Source: Campylorhamphus procurvoides
Taxonomy: Eukaryota; Chordata; Aves; Passeriformes; Dendrocolaptidae
Assembly (NCBI GenBank): GCA_013396655.1
Contig: WBMV01001906.1
Span: forward strand, 600,291-664,290
Reading direction: 5' to 3'
DNA length: 64,000 nucleotides
The notes beneath the pieces were generated by a model. It was given only the letters and a program-made list of their open reading frames with translations. It was not told the DNA's origin and made no database searches. How positions within the stretch are numbered: the stretch's first letter is position 1; every line of letters starts with the position of its first letter. Positions 47,151 through 59,965 of the stretch are shown piece after piece. The translations under genes were made by a program, and so were the position numbers.

Positions 47151-50100
47151 GTAAATGTTTTCTCAAAGCTTCAGCAAGCCTTGCCTTTGTGCAGGCTTGC
47201 TAACACGAGCTGGCTAAAGCAACCTAAAGTAAAACAGTGCTGGGGTATCTGACTGTGGGGAATTCAGTGTGTGTTCCATATTAAACTAATGGAAAGAGTG
47301 TAAAGAGAAATTGTTCTGCAGTGGCCTGGAGACATCCTGAAATGAGTGGTAAGTGCTGGTCTGAAGTCTTGCCAAGTTTAAGCAAAGCTGCACAGTTGCT
47401 TTACAGCATGAATTTGAGAATAACACCCAGCTGGAGGTAAGTGTGTCTCAGCTGCTCAGGCAGGGCCATGAGAAGGTCATTCCAAACCAAGGATGAAGTA
47501 TAAATATCAGCTATATTAGGCTTTCCCACACACGCAGGACCTCAGCCCCTAAGAGAGTTCTTCTTTGGAAGGGTGGTGGTAGAGATGACCTCCCACAAGT
47601 ACACAACCTGCCCTCCTGATGCCCATCTGGGAAGTCTGGCTCCCCTCTTTTGCTTGGACGTTGCTTTTTATACGAGAGTCCCGCAAGATGAGAGGACCCA
47701 GCTGTACACAATCCATCAGAAGATGCTGTGACAGATGGTCCCTGAAGACATATCATGGGCAAAGCCAGGCTGGGGCTGCCGTGATTCCTTTGGCACCACT
47801 GCTTTCTTTTCCTAGCAAGTATTTTAAAATACTTGTCCTGATAAAATGTTCCTTGAGTTCTTTGCATCTCAGTGTGGATGAAATAGCTTGTGGTTTGAAC
47901 TTTGGTTTTCTCTAAGGGTTTATCCACAGGATTTTCTCTGGATAACCTCCTGTGGAAAGTCACTCTGTGGTGGGGTACAAGCTGCAGGGAAGTTCTTTCA
48001 TTATCAGCAAAAGTGTGTGAAGGAAGTGCTCAGGCTGTGGATGGCAGCTCTGGGAGGTATCTGTCTGTGAGGAGGCTCTGCCTTTCATCTCGCCTTCTCC
48101 TTGTTTGAAGAGGGTGGCCTTGGCTGAAGGCATGACTGGAGAATGTGGGAACTAGTGCTGTTGGGAGGGTCTCCCTGGGCATCTGAAATTTAGCATTTTT
48201 AGAGATTTCCTGGTCATCTGGGAATGGGAACAGCAGGGTAAGCTTGTGCAGTATTTTCACTTCAAAGTACTTGAACTGAACCTGAGCTTGTAAAAACACA
48301 GAGCAAAGATCTACTTGTTACATGATGAGCTATCATCACTATTTATTTCAAAATAAATATAATAAAAACAATCAAACAGGAGGGAAGAAACACTGCAAAT
48401 GTTTTGTCAGTGGGTTTGGAAAAATAAAGTAAACCTCATCACAGAAGGGTACCTAAAAACAGTGGAACAGGGGAAAGAGTGAGCGTGGCCTGGGATAGCA
48501 TGATTTGGGGGATTATAATTGCTTCAGGATCAAATGCAGCAGTTGCCCCCTTTCAGAAAGAAAAATCTCACCACTGCCCCTCTTTCTCTGCACACTAGCA
48601 TGGGGTTGAAATGAGGATTTGATATTTGGGTGAAGTAGTCGTGCCTTGTCAGTGGTGAGATGGTCAGCACTGATTGGCAGCTCGCTTATTTGCTTTTCAA
48701 ACTGAGTTTGATTTGATTTTGGGATAAGAGGTCTGGGCACAAAAATACTGTTCTAAAATGCTCCAACTTGCATTGCCTATGAAAGAGCTCCAAGGGTGCC
48801 ATATGGAGAAATTGATGTTTTAGAAAAAAAACCCTCAACAAATAAAAACACTTTGAGAGAGGTAGGCATGAAGTGCTCAGTACTTAGAGCCTAAACTAAC
48901 AATTAGTTCACAATTTAGAGCTGCAGTACAACTTTCTGATCGGTTGAGGGTTTCAGGTCACTCTTTCCTTCTGGGGAACTCCTGTTTGAGGTTAGCAGGT
49001 GTATGTACAGCCAGTGAATCACAGAAAGGATGGTGGGCATTATTCCCTTAGAGTGAAAATATTTGACACCTTAAAAGCCAAACCTCAGGAATGGCTTTTA
49101 CAAATCCAGGCAATCATTTGTGAGAGGAAAAGGAGAAAAAATACTGCATACACAGCTGTTGTGTTGATCATTTGTTCAGTTCATTTTAGCTTAATCCTTC
49201 TCTAACTAGGAAAATAAAACTAAAAACCCACCCTACTTTAACATAGTACAAGGGTTTTGACAAAGTTCTGCTCCAGTTAAATGACACCTTTTCAGTGTAA
49301 AAAGTCTTCCAAGTGATGACAAAAAAAAATAGAAATTTGTAGAATTGGGTGAGTTCATTTTTTCATCTGAACTTTCACTGGTTTGTTAAAAAATACCATG
49401 GTTAGACTTGGCTCTGGAGGAGTATCTTGCATCTTGGAAGCCACACCTTTGGAAGAAGTTTTTATTCCAGGTATGAACTCTGGAGGCAGAAGCAATATTT
49501 AATTTAAATAAAAATCAGCCACATAGTCATTTAGAGAAGTTTAGTGTGTCTGCAAGAAAATTCACCTGCGTAATCATCTCGAAGTGCCATAAGGTGCTGC
49601 AGGAGTGCCCATTTTCTGCTAGAGGCAGCTGGTCCATTCTGTGTTAGAGCTGCTGTGATCACCAGTTCTTTCCTACCTGTATTGTGAAGGGGGGCAATCA
49701 GACCTTTATTCCCAGCTCCTTAATATGCCATGTTTTTAATGATGCAATTTTCTCCTCTATTTTGTGTTTTCTGTTTTGCTCTCCCACTTAGCTAGCAGGG
49801 ATGAGAGTAAGGACATCTTGGCTGCCCTTCCATGAGGATTCTGAAAACCTTCTGTTCTGTACTGGAAGCAGCACCATCTGCTGGAAAACCTTGTCTTAGA
49901 CCCAAAATAATCCAGAGCAGGAGGCACTGCTTCAGGGCTAATGCAGAATTAAATAATAGCAGAAGTTTTGAGTTATTACCATGAAAGAACAATGAACCAT
50001 GCTGTAAAGAGTCAGTTTTTCTTTGGTGCAATCAGGTTTCTGCTTAAATAGGTTTCATTTTAAAGATGGTGCTGTATTTATATAGCAAATATAGGGCTGA

Positions 50101-53100
50101 GGGAATACAGGGAACTTGGCCTTTTTGGGAGTAGAAGGAGTGTGGTTGCAAACACAAGGGTGGCAATTCACAGCTCTCAGGCATATTACATTTATTTATA
50201 CTTGAATCAAGAAAAATGTATGTATTTTTTTGAATTTCCTATTTTTAGGTAGAAGCTCTCTCTCTTGTAATTGATAAATAGGTTACATTTTCAGACAGGC
50301 TCCTTTTAGATATAACTTGTGCTTGCTTTTTACATTCCTGCACCCTTTAGAGGTACCCATAGACAAATTGTGGGCACAAATGCACGCACCAAGGTAGCTA
50401 ATCTTTTGACAGTCATTTGCAAACCAGTGAGTGAGCCAAGAAATGCAAATAGTTGTGGCTACAATATGCTTGCAGCTGCACAGTGTGGTTTCAGATGGGA
50501 AGCAGGAGTTTTTACACAAGTCCTTCTTTGAATCTACAGATCAAACCAGAGAGTGACCTTGTTTATGCTTGAAAGTTAAAATACCACCATAAATCACTCT
50601 GCAGTGATGTTGCCACATTTCCAAGAAAAGTTTTTAAACATATTGCTGTTAAGCTTTATGTTGTGAGTGGCAAGAGACTGCATGAAAACAGACATGCAGG
50701 ACATTGCCTTATTTGAGGATGAAACATCCTTGTGGCGCAGGGAGTGTCTAGCTACATATGTGAAATGCTGAAGCTGGGAGGGTGGGTGTAGTTGCTGGCA
50801 TTTTTAAGGCAATTCTTACTGCCCTCAGCTTCTTCTTGCTCTTTCTGCCTCCATCCATCTCCTGTATGCACACGCTGCCTCCTGCGTGCCACACTTTCAG
50901 TGCAATAACTTCTTAATGGGCGCAGCTCTGTATGGGGAAACTGGTGTCCTGTGCTCATCCCACTTGCAGTCTGTGCGTGGTGACAAGGTCAGCCCTGCTT
51001 TAGCCAGTACTGGGGAAAGATTGCAGAACTCATAGAGCTTCTGTTCACTGTGTGAAGTACAGGTGAGATTTGCTTTTTCAGTGCTAGCAAAATTCTTTTA
51101 AGGCCCTGGCAGGGGAAATCAGGTACCACATCATGCAAAGACACTTTGAAGCTCCAGGACTTGTCTTATTCCATTTCTAGTCAGAAGACACTTGGTCTGT
51201 TTTACCTTACATCAAAGTAAAAAAAGAAAAATGTTAGACACAGAAAGAACTTGATCCACAACTGCCTCTCACCTGAGAGAACTGGTGGGATTGTTTTCCT
51301 TGACCTGAGACAGCCTCTGTGAGGTCCCTCTCTGACCTTGGAGGACCTGGCTGGGTTTCCCTTCTCCAGTCCAGGACTCTTAACATAACGCTCATGTGGC
51401 AGTGTGGACTAGAGAGTGGAGAGGTGTGATATTCTTTTCCTCCCTCTTTCACTTCTCTCAATCTCATCTCTCTTCCTCCCTCTTTCACTTCTCTCAATCT
51501 CATCTCTCCCACCAAACCGTTATAGAGTAAGTGTACCATACACATGGGTGGCAGGAGAAGACATATGTGCAGAGTAGTCACAGTACTTTTTTTCTTGACT
51601 TACTGAAACTTAATGGCCGTAGGTGTTGTTTGGGCTGTTAGCGCAAACCTGGCAGACAGTGGCACTGGGACATTCTTCCCAGTTCTGCCACTAACCTTTT
51701 TGCTTTACCTCTTCCTGGTTTGCCATCCCTATCTGTAGGATGGGGTGTATGGCATGCTTCTCTGTGGCTAAGCCCTGCTTCCTGCCAAAACCCAACCAAC
51801 TAACCCAAAAATCCTTTCAGGTTTTTAACTGAAACACTTTGCATAGGAATGAAATGTTAGCAGCTGAGGAAAACTGTAAGGATGATAGCTGTTTGTGTAA
51901 AATGCATGAGATGTGTTCCCGAAACGTGACCTCTCTCAGGACTAGTTTTCCCTGTTTCATTAATTCTGTCCTGCTAACACTGCATTTCTCAGGGCAGTCA
52001 GGGAGGTGGTTTGATTGCTCATCACTTTTTTTTTTTTTCTGTTAGAGGGCAGCTTTGTATAGAAGTTTACACATGTATTATCCAAACATAACCTCCCTGT
52101 ATATAGCCCGGTTCCCCTCCATGCCCAACTGTTGCTCTGCCACTCTAATCTTCACATCATCTTCCTCCTCTAAAGGAGAGTGCCTGCCAGGCTCAAAGGA
52201 TTTTGAAATGCTCTTATATAAACCACTAATTTTCTACTTCAGGAGAATTTTAATTATCCTTCATCTCTGTGAGCATTTTACAGTGGGTTTAGTCTCTAAC
52301 AACAAATGGGAGATGATTAGGATTTAGCAGGCAAGATTATACCTGTCTGGGAGTTTAAGAATCGAGGTTGTCTCCTGCACAAGCCATTGCTTCCAGAGGC
52401 TGCAGGCAGAATGCCTAATTCATTAGAGGGCTGCAGATATCAATCTCTGAGTCAAAGTAAATGGAAGCTGACATAATGGTAAGAAATTATCCTCTTCTGG
52501 TGGGTACGTATGATCCACAGCAACACTGTGTGATCAATCCAAACTACCTGCTGAATGTTTTAAAATGGAAAACTGACATTTTACCAAATTTGTATTCTAA
52601 TTCTTTTGGAACTGTAATTGAGCTTATACGTTCAGAGGAGGAAAATGTCTCAGTCACATAAACTGTTTTACAAGGGTCTTTTCCATGGTATTGTTTCTGG
52701 TCTTCCTGCTTTCTTTCGCTGCATCTGATAGAAATGTAATCTTTCAAGGAAAAATTTTCTTTAATGGTGCCCTTTGTAAGGAGGAAAATAAGAGTTGAAA
52801 TTTGTGGAGTGCTAGAATGAAACTCAGTTACAATAGATAAAAAGGCCGAGTGCAAGAAGTTACAGGAGAAATGCATGACAGTTGTGTAATTATTTCCATT
52901 TGTGAATAGTGCTTGTATCACAGGAATTTCACCAATGCATATGGGTTTTCACAAGTGCAAATATACACAGATACACAAATAGTTGCATAAGTAATTATAT
53001 TTTTGACCCACAGTTTTCCCCAGTGCATATGTTTGTCATGTACTTAATTAGTTAATATGGGTAGATACTCTGTGCACCTTTCTGAGCCCTGGTGACCCCA

Positions 53101-53898
53101 CAAACTGGGAATGTGGCTGAGAGCACTAATTGTTGATGACTTGATTGTCTTTCAGTTGTGTCTGAGGATGCATTGCGTTTCTGTAGGAACTGAGGGGCAC
53201 ATTGCAATTATTTTGGGGCAGATAACCCAGTGGCTGAAAGCCTGATGTGGGAAGGGAAGCTTGCTATGGTTTCATTGGCAGTGCTGGGATACAGAGCTCT
53301 GTCACTTCCACAGTTTAATGGAGAGCTCAGTGTCTGGTCAGGCTTATATGGATGTCAGTCTGGGAAATAACTCTCTCAAGTGCCTTAGCTGGACAAACTT
53401 TGGAGTGCAGGCCTGAGGAGAAGTGAAAGAGTTCATGAACTGACTGATTTCCTGATTTCCATATGAGGGACGACTCTGGGAATAAAAGTCTTTTGAAGTT
53501 GTGCACAGAAAGATCAGCGCAATTATGTGCTCCCAGAGGGAGATGAGGGAGGGAAGAAGCTTGAGCATCTCCTTCAGCACTCCTTGGACTTTTATGCTGT
53601 GTGACAAACCTGCCATCCTATGGCGGAGACTGTCACATCTGAGTTCTCACGTTGTCCTGGCAGATCTGTGTGTCTCATTGTCAAGATTTAGGCAAAAGTT
53701 CACAGAACAAACCAAAGCTTGGTAATTCATAATGCTGAATGGCATTTTTTTTAAACTCCTGTAGTAAATAAATAATAATAAACCATCCCAACCTTCTTAA
53801 GCATTTTAAGCCTTATCCCAAACCTCACACTCACAGATATATGTAGCATGAACCTGGGTGGGTAATGCCTGACTGTTTTCCCTGTCTTCTCCCACCAG
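47151..53898 (+). other. ANK3: ANK3 intron, 6.7 kb
   Basis: It contains a perfect 2 x 36-bp tandem duplication (51437-51508). Open frames up to 150 codons near 47511-47963 (minus) and 125 codons near 52544-52921 (minus) have no recognised domain. No transposon recognised. The acceptor is CTCCCACCAG. Confidence 0.8.
51437..51508. repeat. Perfect tandem duplication, 2 x 36 bp
   Basis: A pyrimidine-rich 36-base unit starting TTCCTCCCTCTTTCACTTC occurs twice back to back (51437-51472 and 51473-51508) with no mismatch. Complete identity points to a recent duplication and a possible length polymorphism. Being a multiple of three it also creates a repeated minus-strand peptide frame (RLREVKEGG), which is not a gene. 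Confidence 0.95.
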
Positions 53899-54110
53899 AG
53901 CTGGACAGCGTGGAGGAGCTGGAGAAGAAGCGCATCTGCAGGATTGTCACAAAGGATTTCCCCCAGTACTTTGCAGTGGTTTCCCGAATCAAGCAGGAGA
54001 GTAACCAGATTGGCCCGGAGGGAGGGGTGCTGAGCAGCACGACGGTGCCACGTGTCCAGGCGTCCTTTCCGGAGGGTGCTCTGACCAAAAGAATCCGAGT
54101 GGGGCTCCAG
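53899..54110 (+). CDS. ANK3: ANK3 exon: ZU5-C domain, first part
   Basis: A 212-nt exon, entry phase 1 and exit phase 0. It encodes (E)[54 protein letters not shown] and [16 protein letters not shown]. This is the second ZU5 domain, whose IGPEGGxL...FPEGALT signature is shared with UNC5 and ZO-1 ZU5 domains. The acceptor is CCCACCAG and the donor GTAAAG. Minor changes from mammals (VPRVQA for VPLVQA, EELEKK for EELGKK, from memory). Confidence 0.98.
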
Positions 54111-55735
54111 GTAAAGTAAAGATTCCCTGGTGTTCATACCTGCAGCATCTCTTGGTCTTCATGCACAAGGCTTGCACCTACAGAGCCTGCAGCTCCTTGG
54201 ACGTGGATTGTGACACTTTTGGGGTCTTATTCACACCTGAGGTCTGACATGGCATGTGTCTGCCTTGGGAGGCCCCCTGCTTCTGTGTCCCCCCGGTGCA
54301 GGTGGTGCTCAGGCCTCCTCGCTGTGGCAAAAGCAGAGCTTGCCTTTTATCATCTTTATCATCTCCTTAGCACCCAAAGAACAGAGAGCAGCCTCAGTGA
54401 TATCTGCTATCTCCTGTTGGCTGCCAGCAGCTCTGACCTACGTGGCCACTGTGTAGTCCCAGTCTCCTGTGGCAAAACAGCAGCTTGTGAATGTTTTCAC
54501 TGGGCTGCCCTTGGCCATACGAATGTGTTTGGTAAGGATTTCATGCAGCTGTTTGCCAGCTGCTACTGGGTCAAAAACCTCCCCTATACATCTGCTGTAT
54601 CTTAGGACATTCACCATTGCTGTTTCTAGCAAAGGATGAAATCTGGGAAGAGCAAATAGCCTTAAACTATCCTTAAACAAACAGCACAGAAAGTGGAGAA
54701 ATATTCTATAAGAAGAGGAGGCATCTTCTCCTTTGAGTTCTCTTAATTGTTGCTTAAAATTAACTTAATAACCTGACAAGTCTGTTGGGTTCATGAAATA
54801 GAGATGCTGGTTGGATTCCAGTGCTTGGAATTCATGCTGAAACATTTCTGTGGATGATATTTCTTATCTAAAGATGATTAATTTTGAGAAAATGAAAGTT
54901 CTGCTCTTATGGTTATACAGTTGTCTTCCCAGAGCTCTCCAGTGTGAAGGTAATGTGACATCTCCATTTGCAGGGTTGTGACTGCTGAGATTGCTGTGTG
55001 CCTACACAGTCTCTTCATATCAGTACATTGTGCAGTTCAAATAATAGCAGGTCATGGGTCAGACTGATTGAAGCAGACTTGAAAGTTACATTTAAAACAG
55101 AACTTAAAAAAAGGCAAAAGGATGCAAAACCCCATTTCCATGTCTGTCACTTTGAGTGTAGAAAATGTGATATTTGGTTATAGGTCATCTATAGCATTCT
55201 CTATGAATTTGACCCAAACAAGTATTTCTTTCCTAATAATCAGTAGTGGAAAAGTGCAGGAAGCACTGAGTACAGAGGTAAGTCAGAGTGCAGTGCTCCT
55301 CAAGAGCACAAATTTGTTTGGCAGAGATGTATGAACTGTTCATCATGTTCAGGAGACAGTGTATAGTCCTCACTTCTCAAGTGCAAAATTGCATTTTGAA
55401 ATTGTAGTTAATGTTGCTCATCATTGTGAAATAAAACCAAAACCAAACATGCTCTGAAAAGCTCTCAGTAAATACTGGAGGGAAATTTCTGAGATTTATA
55501 GTTTGTCTCTACAAGTCAGAAATCAAAAATGAGTTTTTGAAAAAAATACTAAGCATGAGTTGTACTAATAATCACCCTTGAGAGTTTAGAAGAGGGCTCC
55601 GTGGGGAAAGATATTAAGCAAATAAATAAATTTCTACAGAAAATATAAGAAAAGTAGAATTATCTTTTAGAAAATTTTTCTGCACACCTAAACCAATTTG
55701 TAGCTCCAGTTTAAATATGTTCCCTCTGTTGGCAG
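54111..55735 (+). other. ANK3: ANK3 intron
   Basis: A 1.6 kb intron ending CTCTGTTGGCAG. Slightly GC-richer for the first 500 bases, with 131- and 66-codon frames that I do not recognise. No mobile element seen. Confidence 0.85.
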
Positions 55736-55943
55736 GCTCAACCGGTTCCAGAAGAGATTGTCAAAAAAATCCTTGGAAACAAAGCAACTTTCAGTCCCAT
55801 TGTCACTGTGGAGCCAAGAAGAAGGAAATTTCATAAGCCAATAACCATGACAATTCCTGTGCCACCTCCATCAGGAGAAGGGGTAACCAACGGGTACAAA
55901 GGAGACACCACACCCAGCCTTCGACTTCTATGTAGCATTACAG
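55736..55943 (+). CDS. ANK3: ANK3 exon: ZU5-C end and start of UPA
   Basis: A 208-nt exon, entry phase 0 and exit phase 1. It encodes [56 protein letters not shown] and [13 protein letters not shown]. The [19 protein letters not shown] stretch closes the second ZU5 domain, and [10 protein letters not shown] opens the UPA (UNC5-PIDD-ankyrin) domain. The acceptor is TTGGCAG and the donor GTTAGA. These pack into the ZU5N-ZU5C-UPA supramodule. Confidence 0.98.
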
Positions 55944-56505
55944 GTTAGAGGAAATCCTGCTCTTTGCAAACGTTTCAGGGAGAGCAGCATCTCTGCACTC
56001 ACTCTCACAACTTGTGCTTTTCAGTAAGGGAACATTGGTGAGCTGGTCCAGTGGAGTTCAGACCAGTTCTCCTGAGCAAAGCCAGCTGCGCTCTTTTCAA
56101 AGGCTCCTACTGATTCCCTGAGCTTTGTATCTGATCTCATGCTGTTGTGAAAGGACGGTCCCAATAGATATTAAATGCTATTTTATATTTAGCTGGTATG
56201 GCGAATTTCATTCTTGGCTATTAAATGTAGTTGTCAGTAAAAGTAGTTTGCAAGAATAATTCTGTCCTAGCTGATATCAAGGTGGGGAGGGAGGGGTTTG
56301 CTGTTGCCTTGTAAGTTCATTCTTTGCTTACATCAGCCTCGTGCTTTGGTGTGTAACATGTGATGCCATATGTAACATGGAGCTCAGCTGTTGGAGAGCA
56401 TTAATGTCTAGCTTCTCTTTCTGTGTGTGAAGATATAGATATTCTCATGTGGGCTGCATGTGCTCAGTGTTTAAAAGAACATCTCCATGGTTTGTATTTG
56501 CATAG
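55944..56505 (+). other. ANK3: ANK3 intron
   Basis: A 562-base intron ending TTTGCATAG. Nothing recognised. Confidence 0.88.
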
Positions 56506-56602
56506 GAGGCACTTCACCTGCACAGTGGGAGGACATCACGGGCACCACTCCACTGACGTTTTCAAATGACTGTGTCTCCTTCACAACCAATGTTTCAGCC
56601 AG
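56506..56602 (+). CDS. ANK3: ANK3 exon: UPA domain ([18 protein letters not shown])
   Basis: A 97-nt exon, entry phase 1 and exit phase 2. It encodes (GG)[17 protein letters not shown] and [26 protein letters not shown] and [14 protein letters not shown] are hallmark UPA strands of ankyrins. The acceptor is TGCATAG and the donor GTATGG. Mammals have TFIKDC where this bird has TFSNDC, from memory. Confidence 0.97.
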
Positions 56603-57622
56603 GTATGGTGCCAGAGCTTGCCAAATGCACTTCAGGAGCAGCTTCCCTTAATTAGCAGCGTGCACAGTTGTGGAGTTGTGTTTTGGCTTCCTGTAAGTCT
56701 TTTGCAAGACTGATGAAGCGGTAATGGACCAGATGCTGCTTTGTCACTACATATCAGCATCCCACACATCCAGGGCTGCACATGAAGCTTTGCCCTGGCC
56801 TTTTCTGCTGTGGTGATATCTCCTGGCAGTGCCACATGCCGTTTCTCTGAAGGCTGCCATGCCACACAGGGCTTTGTTCTTCTGCTAATGGCCACAGAAA
56901 GGGAATGCCCATTGCATTAAAAAAAACTGGGGGGAGTAATAAATTCTAGTGGAGAAAATTCATGGTGTAGCAGGTAGGGAGTTAATCATTCCGGAAATAA
57001 TATTTGCAACTATAAAAACCTTTAGAAAAAGAGAGAATTGCTGGAAGAACCAAATAGATCAGGGCTGAAATATTGTGGAAAAGACTGATACCACATATAA
57101 ATTAAAATATTTATAACTTGTATCACATTTGTCTTCCACCTCTTAATCATAAGATGAGAAAATAGCAATATAACATCTGTCTCTGGGAAACTTCACCACT
57201 GGGATATTTCATACAACCTAAATGGAAGATGTGATTTTGCAGTATGTATGTATTATAAAGGAGTTTGGTTTAGCAAATCAAATGTACACTGAAGCATCAG
57301 CACATTACAGTATACATAGAGTGTGCTCACAAGAAATACAATTTCCCTGCTTTGGCTTCAAATGAGCCTTAAAATAGCCAGTTTTATGAGATACCAGTGT
57401 GGAAAGGGTCAAAAAAGTATGCCAACATTTCATTGCTGAGTATTCCCATTTTTGGATGGTTAAAGCTGCACTGAAAGTAGAAGGAAAATTGCAGCTTTGG
57501 GAAGTCTGCAAGGACAATACACATGAAAAATGACCAAGAATACAGGACATTGTTTCTCTTTAGAAGCTTAATGTTTGAGCACTATAGAAAGTTGATTTAA
57601 TGGTTTACTTTTTCCCACTCAG
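56603..57622 (+). other. ANK3: ANK3 intron
   Basis: A 1.0 kb AT-rich intron ending TTTTTCCCACTCAG. Nothing recognised. Confidence 0.88.
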
Positions 57623-57851
57623 ATTCTGGCTCGCAGACTGCCACCAAGTACTAGAGACTGTTGGGCTGGCAACACAGCTTTATAGAGAATTAATATGCGT
57701 TCCTTATATGGCAAAGTTTGTGATATTTGCCAAAATGAATGACCCTGTGGAATCCAATTTGCGTTGCTTCTGCATGACTGATGACAAAGTGGACAAAACT
57801 TTGGAGCAACAAGAGAACTTTGAAGAAGTTGCAAGAAGCAAAGACATTGAG
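57623..57851 (+). CDS. ANK3: ANK3 exon: UPA domain core
   Basis: A 229-nt exon, entry phase 2 and exit phase 0. It encodes (R)[54 protein letters not shown] and [20 protein letters not shown], then [20 protein letters not shown] is one of the most conserved ankyrin segments. The acceptor is CCCACTCAG and the donor GTACAT. Intact. Confidence 0.99.
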
Positions 57852-58438
57852 GTACATTTCTTGCCGCTGGCTTCCTCCTTGAAGGTGTTTTACAAGTAGC
57901 AACAGGTCCTGCAAAAGCCACTATGAACCCTGTTAAATAGAAGTTCACAGCAAGGCTGTGTCAAAAAAACTTCTCAAAAGGAGCACAAAAAAGGGCAAGA
58001 TGGGAGGAGGAGCATGAGGACCTGTCTCCAAATGTCTCCTCGGTGCAGTTTGCAGTGGGTTTTGCACTTGCTGCTGTCGAGTAAATCTGGTTGGGCTTTG
58101 CAGACAGCTGACCTGGAGTTCCTTCTCACTGACCCCATGGACACACAGTCGTGAGTAGGGCTAGTTTTGTGGTGAATAGTCATCAGCTCATTTTTTCTTG
58201 AAGAAATCTACACACCTGTACTCCAGAAAAGCCAGTCATGTAGATCATGGTTTCCCAAACTGTGTGCACTCATAATACCTTGCCTTAATGCACAGTTATT
58301 TTCTAAATTGTTGAATTTAATCTGACTGGGGACTTGTGTTAAATTCCAGAACTGTGTTAGGGGAAATCATGATACACTTATGTGAGTGGATCTACTATGA
58401 AAAGAGGTTTTATTGACTTTTGTTTCTTGCTTTGATAG
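57852..58438 (+). other. ANK3: ANK3 intron
   Basis: A 587-base intron ending CTTTGATAG. The antisense open frames over its first 100 bases are shadows of the flanking exon. Nothing recognised. Confidence 0.88.
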
Positions 58439-58564
58439 GTTCTGGAAGGAAAACCTATTTACGTTGATTGCTATGGAAATCTGGCCCCTTTGACTAAAGG
58501 AGGACAGCAGCTTGTTTTTAATTTTTATGCTTTCAAAGAAAATAGACTGCCATTCTCTATCAAG
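58439..58564 (+). CDS. ANK3: ANK3 exon: UPA domain ([14 protein letters not shown])
   Basis: A 126-nt, phase 0-0 exon of 42 codons: [38 protein letters not shown] and FSIK. The acceptor is TTGATAG and the donor GTAAAA. It continues the UPA beta-sandwich. Mammals have NFYSFKENR, from memory. Confidence 0.98.
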
Positions 58565-59321
58565 GTAAAAGTAAAACAAAGCAAACAATCCTGATTTCCT
58601 CCCTCCTGCCTCTCCCTATCTTTTTTTTTTCAGCCCTGTAGGACTAACCTGCCTCAAGGATGTAAGTGCAATTGTTTAATATGTAAATAACAAGGAGAGG
58701 GTGCTTTGCTTGAAAACACAAAAGGGCTGCTGGCAGATCTGGGCACAGAATACCCATGATACTATAGGATTCACAGCCTTTTATTAAACCATATCTCAAA
58801 TTAGACATTCAGCATATTACCAGTAGGTCACAATTTCCCAGAGACTAAGCAAAGGAGTTGCATTCAATAACATACTGTACCACAGAACAGCCTTCAAGAA
58901 GTGTGTTCAGACTGTTCATCTCTAAATTGCCAGGAATGGACACTCACTTCCCTTAGCCTTACCATAGCTGCCGTGCTAAAGAAGTTTTTTGATAAGCACA
59001 AGTGCAAAACATGGCAGAAAAACATGAAGGTGAGCAGAAAATGTCTATCAGTACTATGCCAGTATGAAACTATTTGGTTGGACTTGCTCAGCATCCTGTC
59101 TTGCATGGATTTGCCGTCAGAGAGCTTCAGGCTGATCTGACTCTTTTGTGGTGACACCTTTTCTCCTTCAGCACCTCAGGCTGAGCTCCAGCTCGGTATT
59201 ACTGGGCTTTACACACTAGAGAGCTTCTTGTGGAAAGAAACTCTGAAAAACTCACCAGAGACCTCCTCTAGGAATCTGAATTACTACATATTACTATACT
59301 GTATTAAAATTTCTTTTCTAG
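58565..59321 (+). other. ANK3: ANK3 intron
   Basis: A 757-base intron ending TTTCTTTTCTAG. Nothing recognised. Confidence 0.88.
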
Positions 59322-59444
59322 GTAAGAGACACCAGCCAGGAACCCTGTGGTCGATTATCATTTTTGAAAGAACCAAAGACTACAAAAGGACTGCCACAAA
59401 CAGCTGTTTGCAACTTGAATATCACTCTGCCAGCACACAAAAAG
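59322..59444 (+). CDS. ANK3: ANK3 exon: end of UPA domain
   Basis: A 123-nt, phase 0-0 exon of 41 codons: [40 protein letters not shown] and K. The acceptor is TTTTCTAG; the exon itself begins GTAAGAGAC, a donor-like string right after the acceptor, but the reading frame and homology fix the boundary. The donor is GTATTT. It closes the folded spectrin-binding module; what follows is disordered. Confidence 0.98.
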
Positions 59445-59938
59445 GTATTTGTTGGGAAAAGTAAATATTTTCCTTATGGTTGGGTTGGATTTATTTCTGT
59501 TCCTTTAGTTTTTTTTTTCTTCTTTTCTTTTTTCTTTTCCTGCTAGTGATAGAGAAACCCTGTGAGTTGTCAGTAATGAGAATGCTTTGGAACATGATAA
59601 AGGCTTTTGAAATTTCTGTTTTATTGGTTTCTTGTATGTAGAATGCTTTTAAAGTCTCTGTTACTGTGGTGTCAAGTTCCTATAATTTTTACAATTCTGT
59701 TTACAGCTCATGCTTCAGCCTGCAAGTCATAGATTTATGCTTTCAGTAATGTCACGTGTTTATTTGCATTGGATGTAAGATTTTTTTTTCTTTTGTGTTG
59801 ACATTTTGGATTTGCTTTGCCTTATAAATCAGCTTGCATTTTGTGCTCCCAATTTGGTCCTTTTCATATCCTGATATTCTTTTCCCTGCTGTCCATTATA
59901 ATATTCCTTGTCTCTGCAATGCATCTTGGGACCAAAAG
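59445..59938 (+). other. ANK3: ANK3 intron before the 27-nt microexon
   Basis: A 494-base T-rich intron ending TCTGCAATGCATCTTGGGACCAAAAG. The acceptor has no pyrimidine tract directly beside the AG and carries two TGC motifs, typical of a regulated microexon. Confidence 0.88.
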
Positions 59939-59965
59939 GAAACAGAGTCAGATCAAGATGATGAG
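59939..59965 (+). CDS. ANK3: ANK3 27-nt cassette microexon (ETESDQDDE)
   Basis: A 27-nt, phase 0-0 exon encoding ETESDQDDE, with acceptor CCAAAAG and donor GTAATA. Human ankyrin-G has exactly this acidic nonapeptide after LPAHKK in some isoforms, while short isoforms go directly from AHKK to AEKADRRQ. The weak acceptor and donor fit optional use. It adds six acidic residues just after the UPA domain. Confidence 0.94.

Noticed and set aside
47511..47963. 150-codon minus-strand open frame in the 6.7 kb intron.
   Set aside because: No domain or promoter signal and a low-complexity character; treated as chance.
52461..52661. 66-codon plus-strand frame with protein-like composition in the 6.7 kb intron.
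   Set aside because: No acceptor or donor in suitable phase is evident and no known ankyrin segment matches.
59322..59330. GTAAGAGAC right after an AG, read at first as a donor site.
   Set aside because: The homology and frame ([10 protein letters not shown]) show it is the first coding triplets of the exon, after acceptor TTTTCTAG.
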